DNA of 64,000 bases from Oleispira antarctica RB-8. Its GTDB lineage: Bacteria; Pseudomonadota; Gammaproteobacteria; Pseudomonadales; Oceanobacteraceae. Positions within the stretch are counted from its first letter, which is position 1. Each line of letters opens with the position of its first letter. The stretch is from the NCBI GenBank assembly GCA_000967895.1, contig FO203512.1, forward strand, positions 3,533,531-3,597,530, written 5' to 3'. This document shows, in pieces, positions 1-7,819 of the stretch. Under the pieces are notes generated by a model. That model saw nothing but the letters and a program-made list of their open reading frames with translations, was not told where the DNA came from and made no database searches. The position numbers and the translations under genes were made by a program.

Positions 1-2
1 TC

Positions 3-71
3 ATTGCAGAAGGAATTGAGCAACCCATTAATGAAATGAGTACTTCTTTTTTTACGCCGAACATTCAATAA
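3..71 (+). CDS. C-terminal end of an unidentified upstream gene (partial)
   Basis: An open frame enters from the left edge and encodes 22 residues ending in ...FFTPNIQ before a TAA. The other two plus-strand frames either stop early or read poorly. A terminator-like hairpin follows at 134-160, which fits the end of a transcription unit. Nothing in the fragment identifies a family, so the function is unknown. The reading is plausible but rests on very little sequence. Confidence 0.4.
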   Translation: MAEGIEQPINEMSTSFFTPNIQ

Positions 72-98
72 CTGCCGTAAAATAGCGTATTAAATGTC

Positions 99-117
99 TA
101 TATTGTTAATCATTATA
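99..117. promoter_or_regulatory. Fur-box-like site upstream of the bacterioferritin pair
   Basis: The 19 bases match the classical Fur consensus GATAATGATAATCATTATC at 15 positions by my count, with the right half (AATCATTAT) almost perfect. It overlaps the 7-bp inverted repeat TGTTAAT/ATTAACA at 104-124. It lies about 195 bp before the first bfr start, so it could act on bfr or only be part of the end of the upstream unit. Assignment by motif only. Confidence 0.4.
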
Positions 118-133
118 ATTAACAAAATAAACC

Positions 134-163
134 ATAGAGCCTTCAAAACAAAGGCCCTATTTA
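134..163 (+). terminator. Candidate terminator of the upstream unit
   Basis: ATAGAGCCTT and AAGGCCCTAT form a 10-bp stem with one mismatch around a 7-base loop, followed by a short T/A stretch. The T-run is weak, so this is a possible rather than clear intrinsic terminator. Confidence 0.45.
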
Positions 164-312
164 AAGGTTTATAAAACGGACTCATTAGCATTTAGAATTG
201 CTTATCCCGCCGCGGCACTTATCAAAATCTTGATATTTCTAAATAGTCCTTTACAAATTTTTTATTTCTTTTTAAATGGTCGTATTAGTAACGCACTTAT
301 ATAGGTACAGTC

Positions 313-783
313 ATGCAAGGTAATCCCAAAATCATTAGTACTCTCAATAAGGTTCTGACCACAGAACTCACGAGTATTAACCAGTTCTTTTTACACGCCC
401 GCATGTTTAAAAACTGGGGCTTAGAAGAGCTCAACGAAAAAGCCTATAAAAAATCCATTAAGGACATGAAACAAGCCGATGAACTGATCGAGCGTGTTTT
501 ATTTCTTGAAGGTTTGCCCAACTTACAACAACTTGGAAGACTTCAAATTGGCGAAAATGCCGAAGAGATGCTGCAATGTGATCACAATGTTGAAACGACT
601 CAAATTGCTGAGTTGCGTGATGCCATAGAGTTGTGTGAACAAGAACGAGACTATATCAGCCGAGAACTGCTACAAAGCATTCTTGAATACGAAGAAGAAT
701 ATATCGATTGGATTGAAGCTCAACAGCTATTGATCAAAACGACGGGCTTAGAAAACTACCTACAATCGATGATGACGAGCTAA
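313..783 (+). CDS. bfr: Bacterioferritin, heme-binding subunit with degenerate ferroxidase centre
   Basis: This 156-residue protein aligns over its whole length with bacterioferritin, the 24-subunit iron storage shell with heme at two-fold interfaces. Family landmarks by residue: Glu18, Glu94 and Glu127 are present and Met52, the axial heme ligand, is kept. Three ferroxidase ligands are changed: position 51 is Asp instead of Glu, 54 is Gln instead of His, and 130 is Tyr instead of His. This subunit can therefore probably bind heme at a subunit pair but oxidise Fe(II) poorly. The next gene, 13 bp downstream, has the opposite pattern, so the two most likely co-assemble into a mixed shell, as known for two-subunit bacterioferritins. 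The ATG start matches the family's N-terminus (MxGNxKII). Confidence 0.93.
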   Translation: MQGNPKIISTLNKVLTTELTSINQFFLHARMFKNWGLEELNEKAYKKSIKDMKQADELIERVLFLEGLPNLQQLGRLQIGENAEEMLQCDHNVETTQIAELRDAIELCEQERDYISRELLQSILEYEEEYIDWIEAQQLLIKTTGLENYLQSMMTS

Positions 784-796
784 ACGGAGCGCTAAA

Positions 797-1279
797 ATGA
801 AAGGTAATATCAAGGTCATTGACCTATTAAACAAGCAATTAACCCTAGAGCTCACTTCAATGGATCAGTATCTTGTCCATAGCAAGATGTATGAAGACTG
901 GGGCATTAATAAGCTGCATGAAAAATTAGCCCATGAATACGAAGAAGAGTTAGGCCATGCACAACGCTTGATAGAACGTATTCTATTCTTAGGAGGCACT
1001 CCAGATACTGCCTCACGCGATCCTTTAATGATTGGCGATAATGTTGAGCAAATGCTGCGCAACGACCTAGCCGCTGAGAATACCGTTGCTGCTAGCCTAA
1101 GAGATATCATCGAAGTCTGCGAACAAGAACGTGACTATGTTAGTCGTGAGATGCTAGAAGTCTTATTAGACGATACAGAAACCGATCATATTCATTGGCT
1201 AGAGCAGCATTTAGGCCTAATCGATAAAATCGGTTTGCAAAACTATGTGCAAAGCCAGATGGGTGCAGCAGCGGTATAA
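797..1279 (+). CDS. bfr: Bacterioferritin, ferroxidase subunit lacking the heme ligand
   Basis: The second bacterioferritin subunit, 160 residues, lies in the same operon as the first. The di-iron ferroxidase ligands are all present: Glu18, Glu51, His54, Glu94, and Glu128/His131, which correspond to the usual 127/130 shifted by a one-residue insertion just before them. The heme methionine at 52 is Leu. It should therefore catalyse Fe(II) oxidation but not bind heme at its own interface, and depends on the first subunit for heme. A purine-rich ribosome site (acggagc) precedes the ATG. Assignment is very secure; that the two proteins form one heteropolymer is inference. Confidence 0.94.
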   Translation: MKGNIKVIDLLNKQLTLELTSMDQYLVHSKMYEDWGINKLHEKLAHEYEEELGHAQRLIERILFLGGTPDTASRDPLMIGDNVEQMLRNDLAAENTVAASLRDIIEVCEQERDYVSREMLEVLLDDTETDHIHWLEQHLGLIDKIGLQNYVQSQMGAAAV

Positions 1280-1335
1280 TTTACGCAGCAACCTGATTAA
1301 CCTGACAGATTCAAATTATTAAACGGAATATGATT

Positions 1336-1354
1336 GATAACTATTATCATTAGC
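1336..1354. promoter_or_regulatory. Fur box in front of bfd
   Basis: GATAACTATTATCATTAGC matches the 19-bp Fur consensus at 15 positions and ends 39 bp before the bfd start codon. bfd genes are typically repressed by Fur and induced under iron starvation, when stored iron must be released, so location and known biology agree. Confidence 0.65.
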
Positions 1355-1393
1355 GATAGTATTACCTCATCAGTCATAATCAGTGGTTATAAA

Positions 1394-1591
1394 ATGTACG
1401 TTTGCATCTGTCGTGGGGTTAACGAAAAAGCTATTCATCAAGCCGTTGCTGACGGTGCTCAAAGCGTACGCGATGTGCGCCGATGCCTCGATGTCGGCTC
1501 TCAGTGTGGGCAATGCGTGCGCCATGCACATGAAGTCATTGAGCAGGCTAAGTCATCCCTCATCGAAAAACCTGAATTTTACGCGGCTTAA
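1394..1591 (+). CDS. bfd: Bacterioferritin-associated ferredoxin
   Basis: This is a 65-residue [2Fe-2S] protein of the Bfd/Fer2_BFD family. Cys4, Cys6, Cys38 and Cys41 are at exactly the positions that hold the cluster in characterised Bfd. It delivers electrons to bacterioferritin heme and so drives reductive release of stored iron, consistent with the two bfr genes just upstream. The open frame extends 20 codons further upstream, but that extension lies over the Fur box and is not conserved sequence, so MYVCICRG is taken as the start. It has its own regulatory site and terminator and is probably transcribed apart from bfr. Confidence 0.93.
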   Translation: MYVCICRGVNEKAIHQAVADGAQSVRDVRRCLDVGSQCGQCVRHAHEVIEQAKSSLIEKPEFYAA

Positions 1592-1593
1592 CA

Positions 1594-1623
1594 CGCACAG
1601 AGATGTTCTCTGTGTGCATTTCT
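1594..1623 (+). terminator. Terminator after bfd
   Basis: CACAGAGA and TCTCTGTG pair perfectly around a 3-base loop, with a partial outer extension, and are followed by ATTTCT. The T-run is short but the hairpin is strong and sits directly after the stop codon. Confidence 0.65.
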
Positions 1624-1777
1624 AAACAAACCATTTGTCATTTTTTCTTAAAGTTTTTACAAAGACTTCTATAACTCCTTCTTATTAAACGCCAATATGT
1701 ACCTATACTTAACAGTATCTCTTGAATTCTAAATGGGTTGAATTCAGGCCTTATACGGTTATTTAAAAGGTACAGTT

Positions 1778-2731
1778 ATGGCGTTTCGTGTTTTACCTCT
1801 CTATCTCTATGCGTTTATCGGGCTACTTGTTGCACTGCCTTCCGCAAGCCAAAGCCAAGAACCCATTAAGATAATCACCAATAACTGGACTAGCCAAATT
1901 GTGCTCTCTGAGATCACGGGCCATATTTTTCAGTCAATGGGATCTTCTGTTGAATACTTACCCAGCTCAATATCAGACCAATGGGGTGCTCTTGCTCATG
2001 GAGCGGCTCACGTACAGATCGAAATATGGGAAGGCACCATGTCAGATCAATTCAACCGCCTTGTTGCAGATGGGAAGATCATTGATGCGGGTTCTCATTA
2101 CGCAACGACCCGCGAAGATTGGTGGTATCCCAAATACGTAGAAGAGTTATGTCCAGGTTTACCAGACTGGAAGGCATTAAAAGCCTGCACCGCTATATTT
2201 AAGCGCCCCAGTTCCCGAGGTGAAGGGGTTTATTTTGCAGCGCCTTGGGAAAAGCCCGACGAAGCCAGAATTAGAGCCCTTGGACTAAATTTTCAAGTTC
2301 GCACGCTACCGAACGGAGACGCACTGTGGGCTGAGTTAACTAAATCTTATGCTGCCAAGCAGCCTATTGTATTATTTAATTGGACACCAAATTGGGTTGA
2401 GTCCCGCTATGAAGGTGCCTTTGTAGAGTTTCCTAAACACAGCGCAGCCTGTGAAACAGATCCAAGCTGGGGCATCAACAAACAATTCGTATATGACTGT
2501 GGAAATCCCCGCGATGGCTGGTTAAAAAAAGCGGCTACGGTGAGTTTTAAACAAGATTATGAGTGCGCATTTTCAACGCTAAAAAGCATTCGTTTTAACA
2601 ATCAGCAGATTGCTTCTATTGCGGCACTCGTCGATGTCGAAAAAATGAGTTTTCAAGCAGCGGCAGAACAATGGCTAAATAGTAATACATCACTTTGGCA
2701 AAGCTGGATTCCTCAAGAATGCAAACAATAA
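1778..2731 (+). CDS. Periplasmic OpuAC/ProX-type substrate-binding protein, sensor-associated
   Basis: The product has 317 residues with an N-terminal signal peptide (hydrophobic to about residue 24). The mature part fits the glycine betaine/choline-type OpuAC binding domain (EPIKIITNNWTSQ near the start, aromatic-rich pocket segments such as DWWYPKY and the later FNWTPNW). Such proteins normally feed an ABC importer, but no permease or ATPase gene is adjacent. Instead, the stop codon overlaps a histidine kinase gene. I infer that it binds a small quaternary amine or similar ligand and presents it to the kinase. The ligand is not determinable from sequence alone. It could alternatively serve a transporter encoded elsewhere. 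Confidence 0.85.
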   Translation: MAFRVLPLYLYAFIGLLVALPSASQSQEPIKIITNNWTSQIVLSEITGHIFQSMGSSVEYLPSSISDQWGALAHGAAHVQIEIWEGTMSDQFNRLVADGKIIDAGSHYATTREDWWYPKYVEELCPGLPDWKALKACTAIFKRPSSRGEGVYFAAPWEKPDEARIRALGLNFQVRTLPNGDALWAELTKSYAAKQPIVLFNWTPNWVESRYEGAFVEFPKHSAACETDPSWGINKQFVYDCGNPRDGWLKKAATVSFKQDYECAFSTLKSIRFNNQQIASIAALVDVEKMSFQAAAEQWLNSNTSLWQSWIPQECKQ

Positions 2732-4275
2732 AATCAGCATTAGCTTCACAGGCATCTCTTAGTAAACAGCTATTCCAAACCGTTTTTGGGCTATATTGCC
2801 TTATTGCTATCAGCGTCACTGCCATTCAAGTTATTGAAGAGTATCGCTACACCCAAGAAACTATTACCACCGAACTGGAAACCTACCAAAATATATTTGG
2901 CCCGGTTCTCGCCAAAGCAGTATGGAACCTTCATCGTGAACAAGTGAATGATATTGCCAAAGGTTTGTCAGAAGTACCGATCATAGTCGGCATTAAAATT
3001 GAGCGCCTACAAGATAATCAATTAATACCTTATGTTAGTAGAGATGCTAACAAACACAATGTAGCCATAAATGAACGGTTTTTATACAGTTTCCCTATTG
3101 AATATACCATTGCAGATATTGTTCATCCGTTAGGCAAAGTCACACTCTATTCCGATTCATCCATTGTCTTTGCCCGTGTAAAACTAGGGTTCACTTTTTT
3201 AATTATTAACGCCTTAATTAAAGGATTTTTCTTATGGCTTATTTTTTGGTGGGTCAGTAAAAAATTACTAACAACGCCACTGCATACCTTAATACAGTCT
3301 ATTTCGAATGTTAAATTTGATAATCTTTCGTCTTTTCATATTGATCTAAATAGCAAAAAAGAAAATGAATTGACGCTCATTGAGCAATCCTTTACTAACA
3401 TGGTTGCCGAGCTGTCTAGAGCTAAAGAGGAAGTGACCCACTTCAACGTACGACTAGAAAAAGAAGTTAAACAAAGAACCTTAGAATTAGAACAAGCAAA
3501 GAATAAAGCCGAGGCATTAACCCACATAGCAGAATCAGCAACTCAAGCTAAATCGATATTTTTAGCCACAATTAGCCACGAATTAAGAACTCCGATGAAC
3601 GGTATTCAAGGAATGCTGTACCTGTTGGAGCAGAGTACGTTAGATGAAAAACAACAGCACTATACAGAGGTAGCTTCTACCAGTGCTAAACGTTTATTAA
3701 CACTGATTGACGAGATTTTAGATCTGTCCAAAGCTGAGGCAGGAAAACTTACACTCAACAATCGTATTTTTGATCTCTATTCCATATTTAATAATTTAAT
3801 AAAATCATTCAATTTATTAGGGGAAAATAATAACGATGTAGAGATGCTGTTGGATACTGAAAGCCTTCAGAACCTACAGGCCATAGGTGACCCTTTACGC
3901 TTACGCCAAATATTAATTAACCTAATCGGTAATGCGATAAAATTCACACCCAAAGGTCATATAAAAATATCGGCAACCGCCAGTGATCACCCTGATTTGA
4001 ACAGTAATAAATTCTATTTAAGTGTCACGGTTCAAGATACGGGCATCGGTATTGCACAAAAAAATCTTGCGCATTTGTTTAATAGCTTCACTCAAGCAGA
4101 TTCTTCAACAACCCGAGAGTACGGCGGTAGTGGATTGGGACTTGCCATCTGTAAGCAGCTTTGTGAATTAATGGACGGGAGTATTGAAGTAACAAGTGCA
4201 GAAGGCATTGGTAGCTGCTTCAAATTTCATGTCACATTACAAAAAATCAATCCTGATGAGAAGGTTCCAACGTAA
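2719..4275 (+). CDS. Membrane sensor histidine kinase paired with the binding protein
   Basis: The kinase has about 518 residues from the ATG at 2719, which overlaps the binding-protein stop by 13 bp. An earlier TTG at 2695 is possible but less likely. Order: TM1 (about residues 12-34), a periplasmic domain of roughly 125 residues, TM2 (about 160-185), HAMP-like region, a coiled coil, then HisKA with the phosphorylated His in [10 protein letters not shown], and HATPase_c with N box ([11 protein letters not shown]), DTGIGIA and GGSGLGLA. There is no receiver domain and no response regulator next door, so its partner is elsewhere. Translational coupling to the periplasmic protein suggests a ligand-loaded binding protein as input. 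The output is unknown. Confidence 0.88.
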   Translation: MQTIKSALASQASLSKQLFQTVFGLYCLIAISVTAIQVIEEYRYTQETITTELETYQNIFGPVLAKAVWNLHREQVNDIAKGLSEVPIIVGIKIERLQDNQLIPYVSRDANKHNVAINERFLYSFPIEYTIADIVHPLGKVTLYSDSSIVFARVKLGFTFLIINALIKGFFLWLIFWWVSKKLLTTPLHTLIQSISNVKFDNLSSFHIDLNSKKENELTLIEQSFTNMVAELSRAKEEVTHFNVRLEKEVKQRTLELEQAKNKAEALTHIAESATQAKSIFLATISHELRTPMNGIQGMLYLLEQSTLDEKQQHYTEVASTSAKRLLTLIDEILDLSKAEAGKLTLNNRIFDLYSIFNNLIKSFNLLGENNNDVEMLLDTESLQNLQAIGDPLRLRQILINLIGNAIKFTPKGHIKISATASDHPDLNSNKFYLSVTVQDTGIGIAQKNLAHLFNSFTQADSSTTREYGGSGLGLAICKQLCELMDGSIEVTSAEGIGSCFKFHVTLQKINPDEKVPT

Positions 4276-4307
4276 GTAGAGCTGCTATTCATTCACCGAA
4301 TAAAGGT

Positions 4308-4955
4308 CTATGTGAAAATCTGATTTAGGGTATAACTTTCTTTACCCTTTCCTTCTGCTTCTGCGACTGCTGCCATTTTAGCCGCTACCTGCTGGCCTGT
4401 GATAGGGCGATAAGTATTTAAAAACGGAATGTATTTCAGCAAAGGCATTACTTTAGCGGCAATGTCTTCTCCAAATCTTGGCTCAGCACGCTTGCCCAAT
4501 AATAGCGATGGACGAAAAATAACGCTACGAGGAAAATCTAAGGCTAGAATTTTTTCCTCTAACTGGCCTTTCATTTTTAAATACGCGGACGGGCTGTTGG
4601 CATTTGCCCCACTTGAAGAGACTAAAAAATATTCACTAATACCGTGCTCGCGGCCAATTTTTGCAGCGCGATATTGACAATCTAAATCGACTCGACGCTG
4701 AGCTTCAATAGAGCCCACTTGTTTTTTCGTTGTCCCCAAGCAAGAGAACAGTGCATCGGCGGTAAATAACGTAGCAAAATTTTCTAGTTGTTCAAAATCC
4801 ACCAGATGATTTTCAAACTTAGTCGAGTCGATTAATAATGGCTTGCGGGTTAACGCAATAACGCGCGTAAAACGGCTCGACGCAATGAGTTCATCAACCA
4901 GGTGTCGGCCAATTAATCCTGTCGCGCCGATTACCAAAGCGGTTTTATGTGTCAT
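4308..4955 (-). CDS. Atypical short-chain dehydrogenase-like NAD(P)-binding protein
   Basis: 215 residues with the N-terminal Rossmann motif VIGATGLIGRHL and the general form of the HTATIP2/NmrA-like atypical SDR group of nucleotide-sugar epimerase relatives. A YxxxK-like segment (Y-L-K-M-K after SSGANANSPSA) resembles the catalytic motif. The gene stands alone, convergent with the kinase gene. Members of this group are usually annotated only as NAD(P)H-binding oxidoreductases, and the substrate cannot be told from sequence or neighbours. Confidence 0.75.
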   Translation of the reverse strand: MTHKTALVIGATGLIGRHLVDELIASSRFTRVIALTRKPLLIDSTKFENHLVDFEQLENFATLFTADALFSCLGTTKKQVGSIEAQRRVDLDCQYRAAKIGREHGISEYFLVSSSGANANSPSAYLKMKGQLEEKILALDFPRSVIFRPSLLLGKRAEPRFGEDIAAKVMPLLKYIPFLNTYRPITGQQVAAKMAAVAEAEGKGKESYTLNQIFT

Positions 4956-5003
4956 GTGATACCTGCTTAATAGTGTTTAACCAAGGCTGCTATCTGAGCA
5001 GTA

Positions 5004-6095
5004 TTAATGAATTAACGCAGCCGACTTCACTTGCGCCCAAACATCTTGCCCTATTTTCAAATCCAAACGATCAACGGAACGCTGCGTTAACTTGGCTCGT
5101 AAAATAGAACCTCCTAATTGCAGTTGCAGCATTAATAAACCCTGCGGCAACGACTCCATACTAATGATTGTCACCGGTAGAATATTACTGATACTGGTAT
5201 CTTCATGATGGCTTAACGAGAGACTCACGTCGCTGGCTAGAATATTAAGGCGGACTTCTTGTCCGGGTGCTAGATCACATTGCTGCAACCATAAGGAAGG
5301 CTGATTTTTCATGCCTTTAAGTGTAAAACGCGTCAGCCCCCACTGCTGATTGTGTTCCATCACCTTACATTGCAATAAACTGCTGATATTTTCTTGTTGT
5401 GAAATAGGAAAATCAGGCTGATTAATTGCATGTAAAAAATCATCAGATTTAGTAACCCGCCCTGCTTCTAGCATGACAATATGATCGGCTAATAAAGAAA
5501 CTTCCCATAACGAGTGGCTGATATAGATAACAGGGACATTAAACTGCTTACAGATACGCTCTAAATAGGGCAACAGCTCTTGTTTACGCTGATGATCTAA
5601 GGATGCCAAAGGCTCATCCATAAGTAATAACTGAGGGTTAATTAACAATGCTCGCGCAATGGCGACACGCTGGCGTTCACCACCCGATAATTGATCAGGG
5701 TATTGCTCTAACAGATTTGTTAAACCTAATAACTCAACCACCTCATCTAAGGTTGTTAACGGCTTACCCAAACTTGCACGCTTTACGGCATACGCTAAAT
5801 TAGCGCCAGCGGTTAAGTGAGCAAATAAACTGGCTTCCTGAAAGACGTAACCAATGGCTCGTTGGTGCGTTGGCACAAACTTCTTATTACTCTGCCAAAC
5901 TTGATCTCTAAAATTCAGCTGACAGTGTTTAACTTTTTCCAGCCCCGCAATGCAGCGCAACAAACTTGTCTTACCCGAACCCGATGCACCATAAATGGCG
6001 GTAACACCCTGCGCAGGAATCACCAAATCAAGGTTAAGGGTAAAAGATCTTCGTGGCCACGTTAAGGCAATGGATATTTCATTTTTATGGTCCAT
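5004..6095 (-). CDS. modC: Molybdate ABC importer ATP-binding subunit
   Basis: The ATPase has 363 residues: Walker A (GASGSGKTS), ABC signature (LSGGERQRVAIARAL), Walker B with LLLMDEPLASLD and the switch His (YISHS). A C-terminal domain of about 140 residues contains the Mop/TOBE fold that binds oxyanion in ModC. The ATG overlaps the modB stop (TAATG), so the two are translationally coupled. It powers molybdate (or tungstate) import with ModB and ModA. No modE regulator or molybdopterin gene is in view. Confidence 0.95.
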   Translation of the reverse strand: MDHKNEISIALTWPRRSFTLNLDLVIPAQGVTAIYGASGSGKTSLLRCIAGLEKVKHCQLNFRDQVWQSNKKFVPTHQRAIGYVFQEASLFAHLTAGANLAYAVKRASLGKPLTTLDEVVELLGLTNLLEQYPDQLSGGERQRVAIARALLINPQLLLMDEPLASLDHQRKQELLPYLERICKQFNVPVIYISHSLWEVSLLADHIVMLEAGRVTKSDDFLHAINQPDFPISQQENISSLLQCKVMEHNQQWGLTRFTLKGMKNQPSLWLQQCDLAPGQEVRLNILASDVSLSLSHHEDTSISNILPVTIISMESLPQGLLMLQLQLGGSILRAKLTQRSVDRLDLKIGQDVWAQVKSAALIH

Positions 6096-6796
6096 TAGTT
6101 AATAACCCGAATGGCTTTTTGTTTTTGATTAAAACCATATAAAAGCAGTAATATAATAAACGAAAAAATAATCATCGCTGCCGACAAACTATGCGCTTGG
6201 GCATACTGCAAGCTTTCTACATGTTCATAAATCAGCACTGATATCACTTGGGTTTCGCCTGGAATATTACCGCCAATCATCAGAATCACCCCAAACTCTC
6301 CTACCGTATGTGCAAAGCCTAATATCGTCGCGGTAATAAATCCTGGCTTAGCCAATGGTAAAACCACCGTAAAAAATGTATCAAAACGCGACGCTCTTAA
6401 CGTTGCCGCAACTTCTAACGGTCTCTTACCCAATGCTTCTAAAGAGTTTTGAATGGGCTGCACGACAAATGGAAAGGAGTAAATAATCGAAGCAACCACC
6501 AAGCCTGTGAAAGTAAAAGGCAGCGTGCCTATGCCAAGACTTTGAGTGAATTCACCAACGGGGCCATTGGGGCCCATTGCAATTAACAAGTAAAAACCAA
6601 TCACTGTGGGTGGCAATACTAAAGGCAGAGCAACAATAGCACCAATTACGGGTTTCAGCTTAGATTGAGTTGTCGTCAACCACCAAGCAACCGGTGTTGC
6701 GACTACCAGTAAAATAAGAGTAACGACGGTTGCCAAACGGAATGTTAAGAATATTGCTTGCCAATCTTCTGAGGTTAAGCCCAAGACTTGATCCAC
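6095..6796 (-). CDS. modB: Molybdate ABC importer permease
   Basis: 233 residues with about five membrane segments and the binding-protein-dependent permease EAA-type loop ([25 protein letters not shown]). ModB type is recognisable from the N-terminal [20 protein letters not shown] and the [18 protein letters not shown] segment. The start is a GTG at 6796 supported by an AGGAAG ribosome site seven bases upstream. It lies between modA and modC in the usual order. Confidence 0.95.
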   Translation of the reverse strand: MDQVLGLTSEDWQAIFLTFRLATVVTLILLVVATPVAWWLTTTQSKLKPVIGAIVALPLVLPPTVIGFYLLIAMGPNGPVGEFTQSLGIGTLPFTFTGLVVASIIYSFPFVVQPIQNSLEALGKRPLEVAATLRASRFDTFFTVVLPLAKPGFITATILGFAHTVGEFGVILMIGGNIPGETQVISVLIYEHVESLQYAQAHSLSAAMIIFSFIILLLLYGFNQKQKAIRVIN

Positions 6797-6823
6797 GAAT
6801 AGAACTTCCTATGCTCACTAGCG

Positions 6824-7666
6824 TTAGTGTTTTGATGACTCACGTGCCACCTGATAACCATAGTCTTGGATGATGACGGCCGCTGCAGAGGATTGCAAAT
6901 AATCCACCAGCTCAAATACGGCTTTATTGTTTTTAGCACGCTTTAATATCACCGCATCTTGCTGAATAGGCTGATGTAATGTATCGGGCACCCGCCAGCC
7001 AGAACCTTGCCCGTGCCATTGAGATGCCGCAATAAAACCATACTGAGCATTTTTACTGGCGACAAACTGATAAGTCTGAGAAATATTTTCACCGACGACC
7101 CACTTAGAACGTGTTTCTTTTTCTAAGCCTAGCTGCACTAATACTTCTTTTGCCGCCTTGCCATAAGGCGCTAGTTTGGCATTGGCAATGGCCAAGTGAT
7201 CAAACTGAGTATTTAACAAGTTGGTCGCGGTTACAACTTGGTCGACATTAGCCGTCCATAATACCAATCGCCCATAAGCATACGTAAATAAACTATCAGA
7301 AAGAGCCAGCCCAGCATCGATTAGTTTTTGTGGCTTCTCACTGTCTGCTGAAAGAAATAAATCAAACGGAGCACCATGACTAATTTGAGCAAAGAAACGA
7401 CCTGATGATCCGGATACTAATTTTATGGTGTGCGGAGTTTTTTGCTCAAATTCAGCGGCCAGTTTTTGCATTGGAGTTATAAAATTTGATGCCACGGCGA
7501 CGGTCACTTCATCCGCAGTAGCGAATGAACACCACAAAGAAAGCACTAACGACAACGGTAACAAACAAGACAGTAATTTATAGCTAGATGAGATAAAAAG
7601 CGAAATAGAATACAAAATTGAATTATTACCAGTAATGAGAGAAACGAGCGACCTTTGATCCAACAT
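6824..7666 (-). CDS. modA: Periplasmic molybdate-binding protein
   Basis: 280 residues. The mature part begins near DEVTVAVASNF and carries the ModA signature GSSGRFFAQISHGAPFDLFLSAD that forms the oxyanion pocket. The predicted N-terminus is unusually long (about 50 residues before the mature part), with the real hydrophobic signal core at about residues 30-48, so translation may begin downstream of the ATG at 7666. First gene of modABC. Confidence 0.93.
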   Translation of the reverse strand: MLDQRSLVSLITGNNSILYSISLFISSSYKLLSCLLPLSLVLSLWCSFATADEVTVAVASNFITPMQKLAAEFEQKTPHTIKLVSGSSGRFFAQISHGAPFDLFLSADSEKPQKLIDAGLALSDSLFTYAYGRLVLWTANVDQVVTATNLLNTQFDHLAIANAKLAPYGKAAKEVLVQLGLEKETRSKWVVGENISQTYQFVASKNAQYGFIAASQWHGQGSGWRVPDTLHQPIQQDAVILKRAKNNKAVFELVDYLQSSAAAVIIQDYGYQVARESSKH

Positions 7667-7762
7667 TAAACCTTAGACAATGGCTAGGTTCAAGATTACC
7701 TGTATAGGAATTTTCTGAGCTATCGCTTGACAGTAACAAACAATATCGCTTAATCTTTATAC

Positions 7763-7775
7763 TGTAAACTTTACA
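7763..7775. promoter_or_regulatory. Palindrome TGTAAACTTTACA before the flavoprotein operon
   Basis: A perfect 6-1-6 inverted repeat flanked by a second copy of ACTGTA, 45 bp before the start of the CrtI-like gene and between the divergent mod and flavoprotein units. A TetR-family gene lies at the other end of the two-gene operon, and TetR proteins bind short palindromes, so this is a candidate operator. Confidence 0.4.
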
Positions 7776-7819
7776 CTGTATAGTTAGTTAAAAATAATAG
7801 AGCAAATGCAGAGGCTTAT

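Noticed and set aside
1334-1393. Longer N-terminus for bfd
   Set aside because: The added 20 codons overlie the Fur box, lack a ribosome site and are not conserved; known Bfd begins at MYVCICRG.
7721-7751. Direct repeats of TATCGCTT considered as a ModE operator
   Set aside because: They do not form the inverted ModE consensus, and no modE gene is present.
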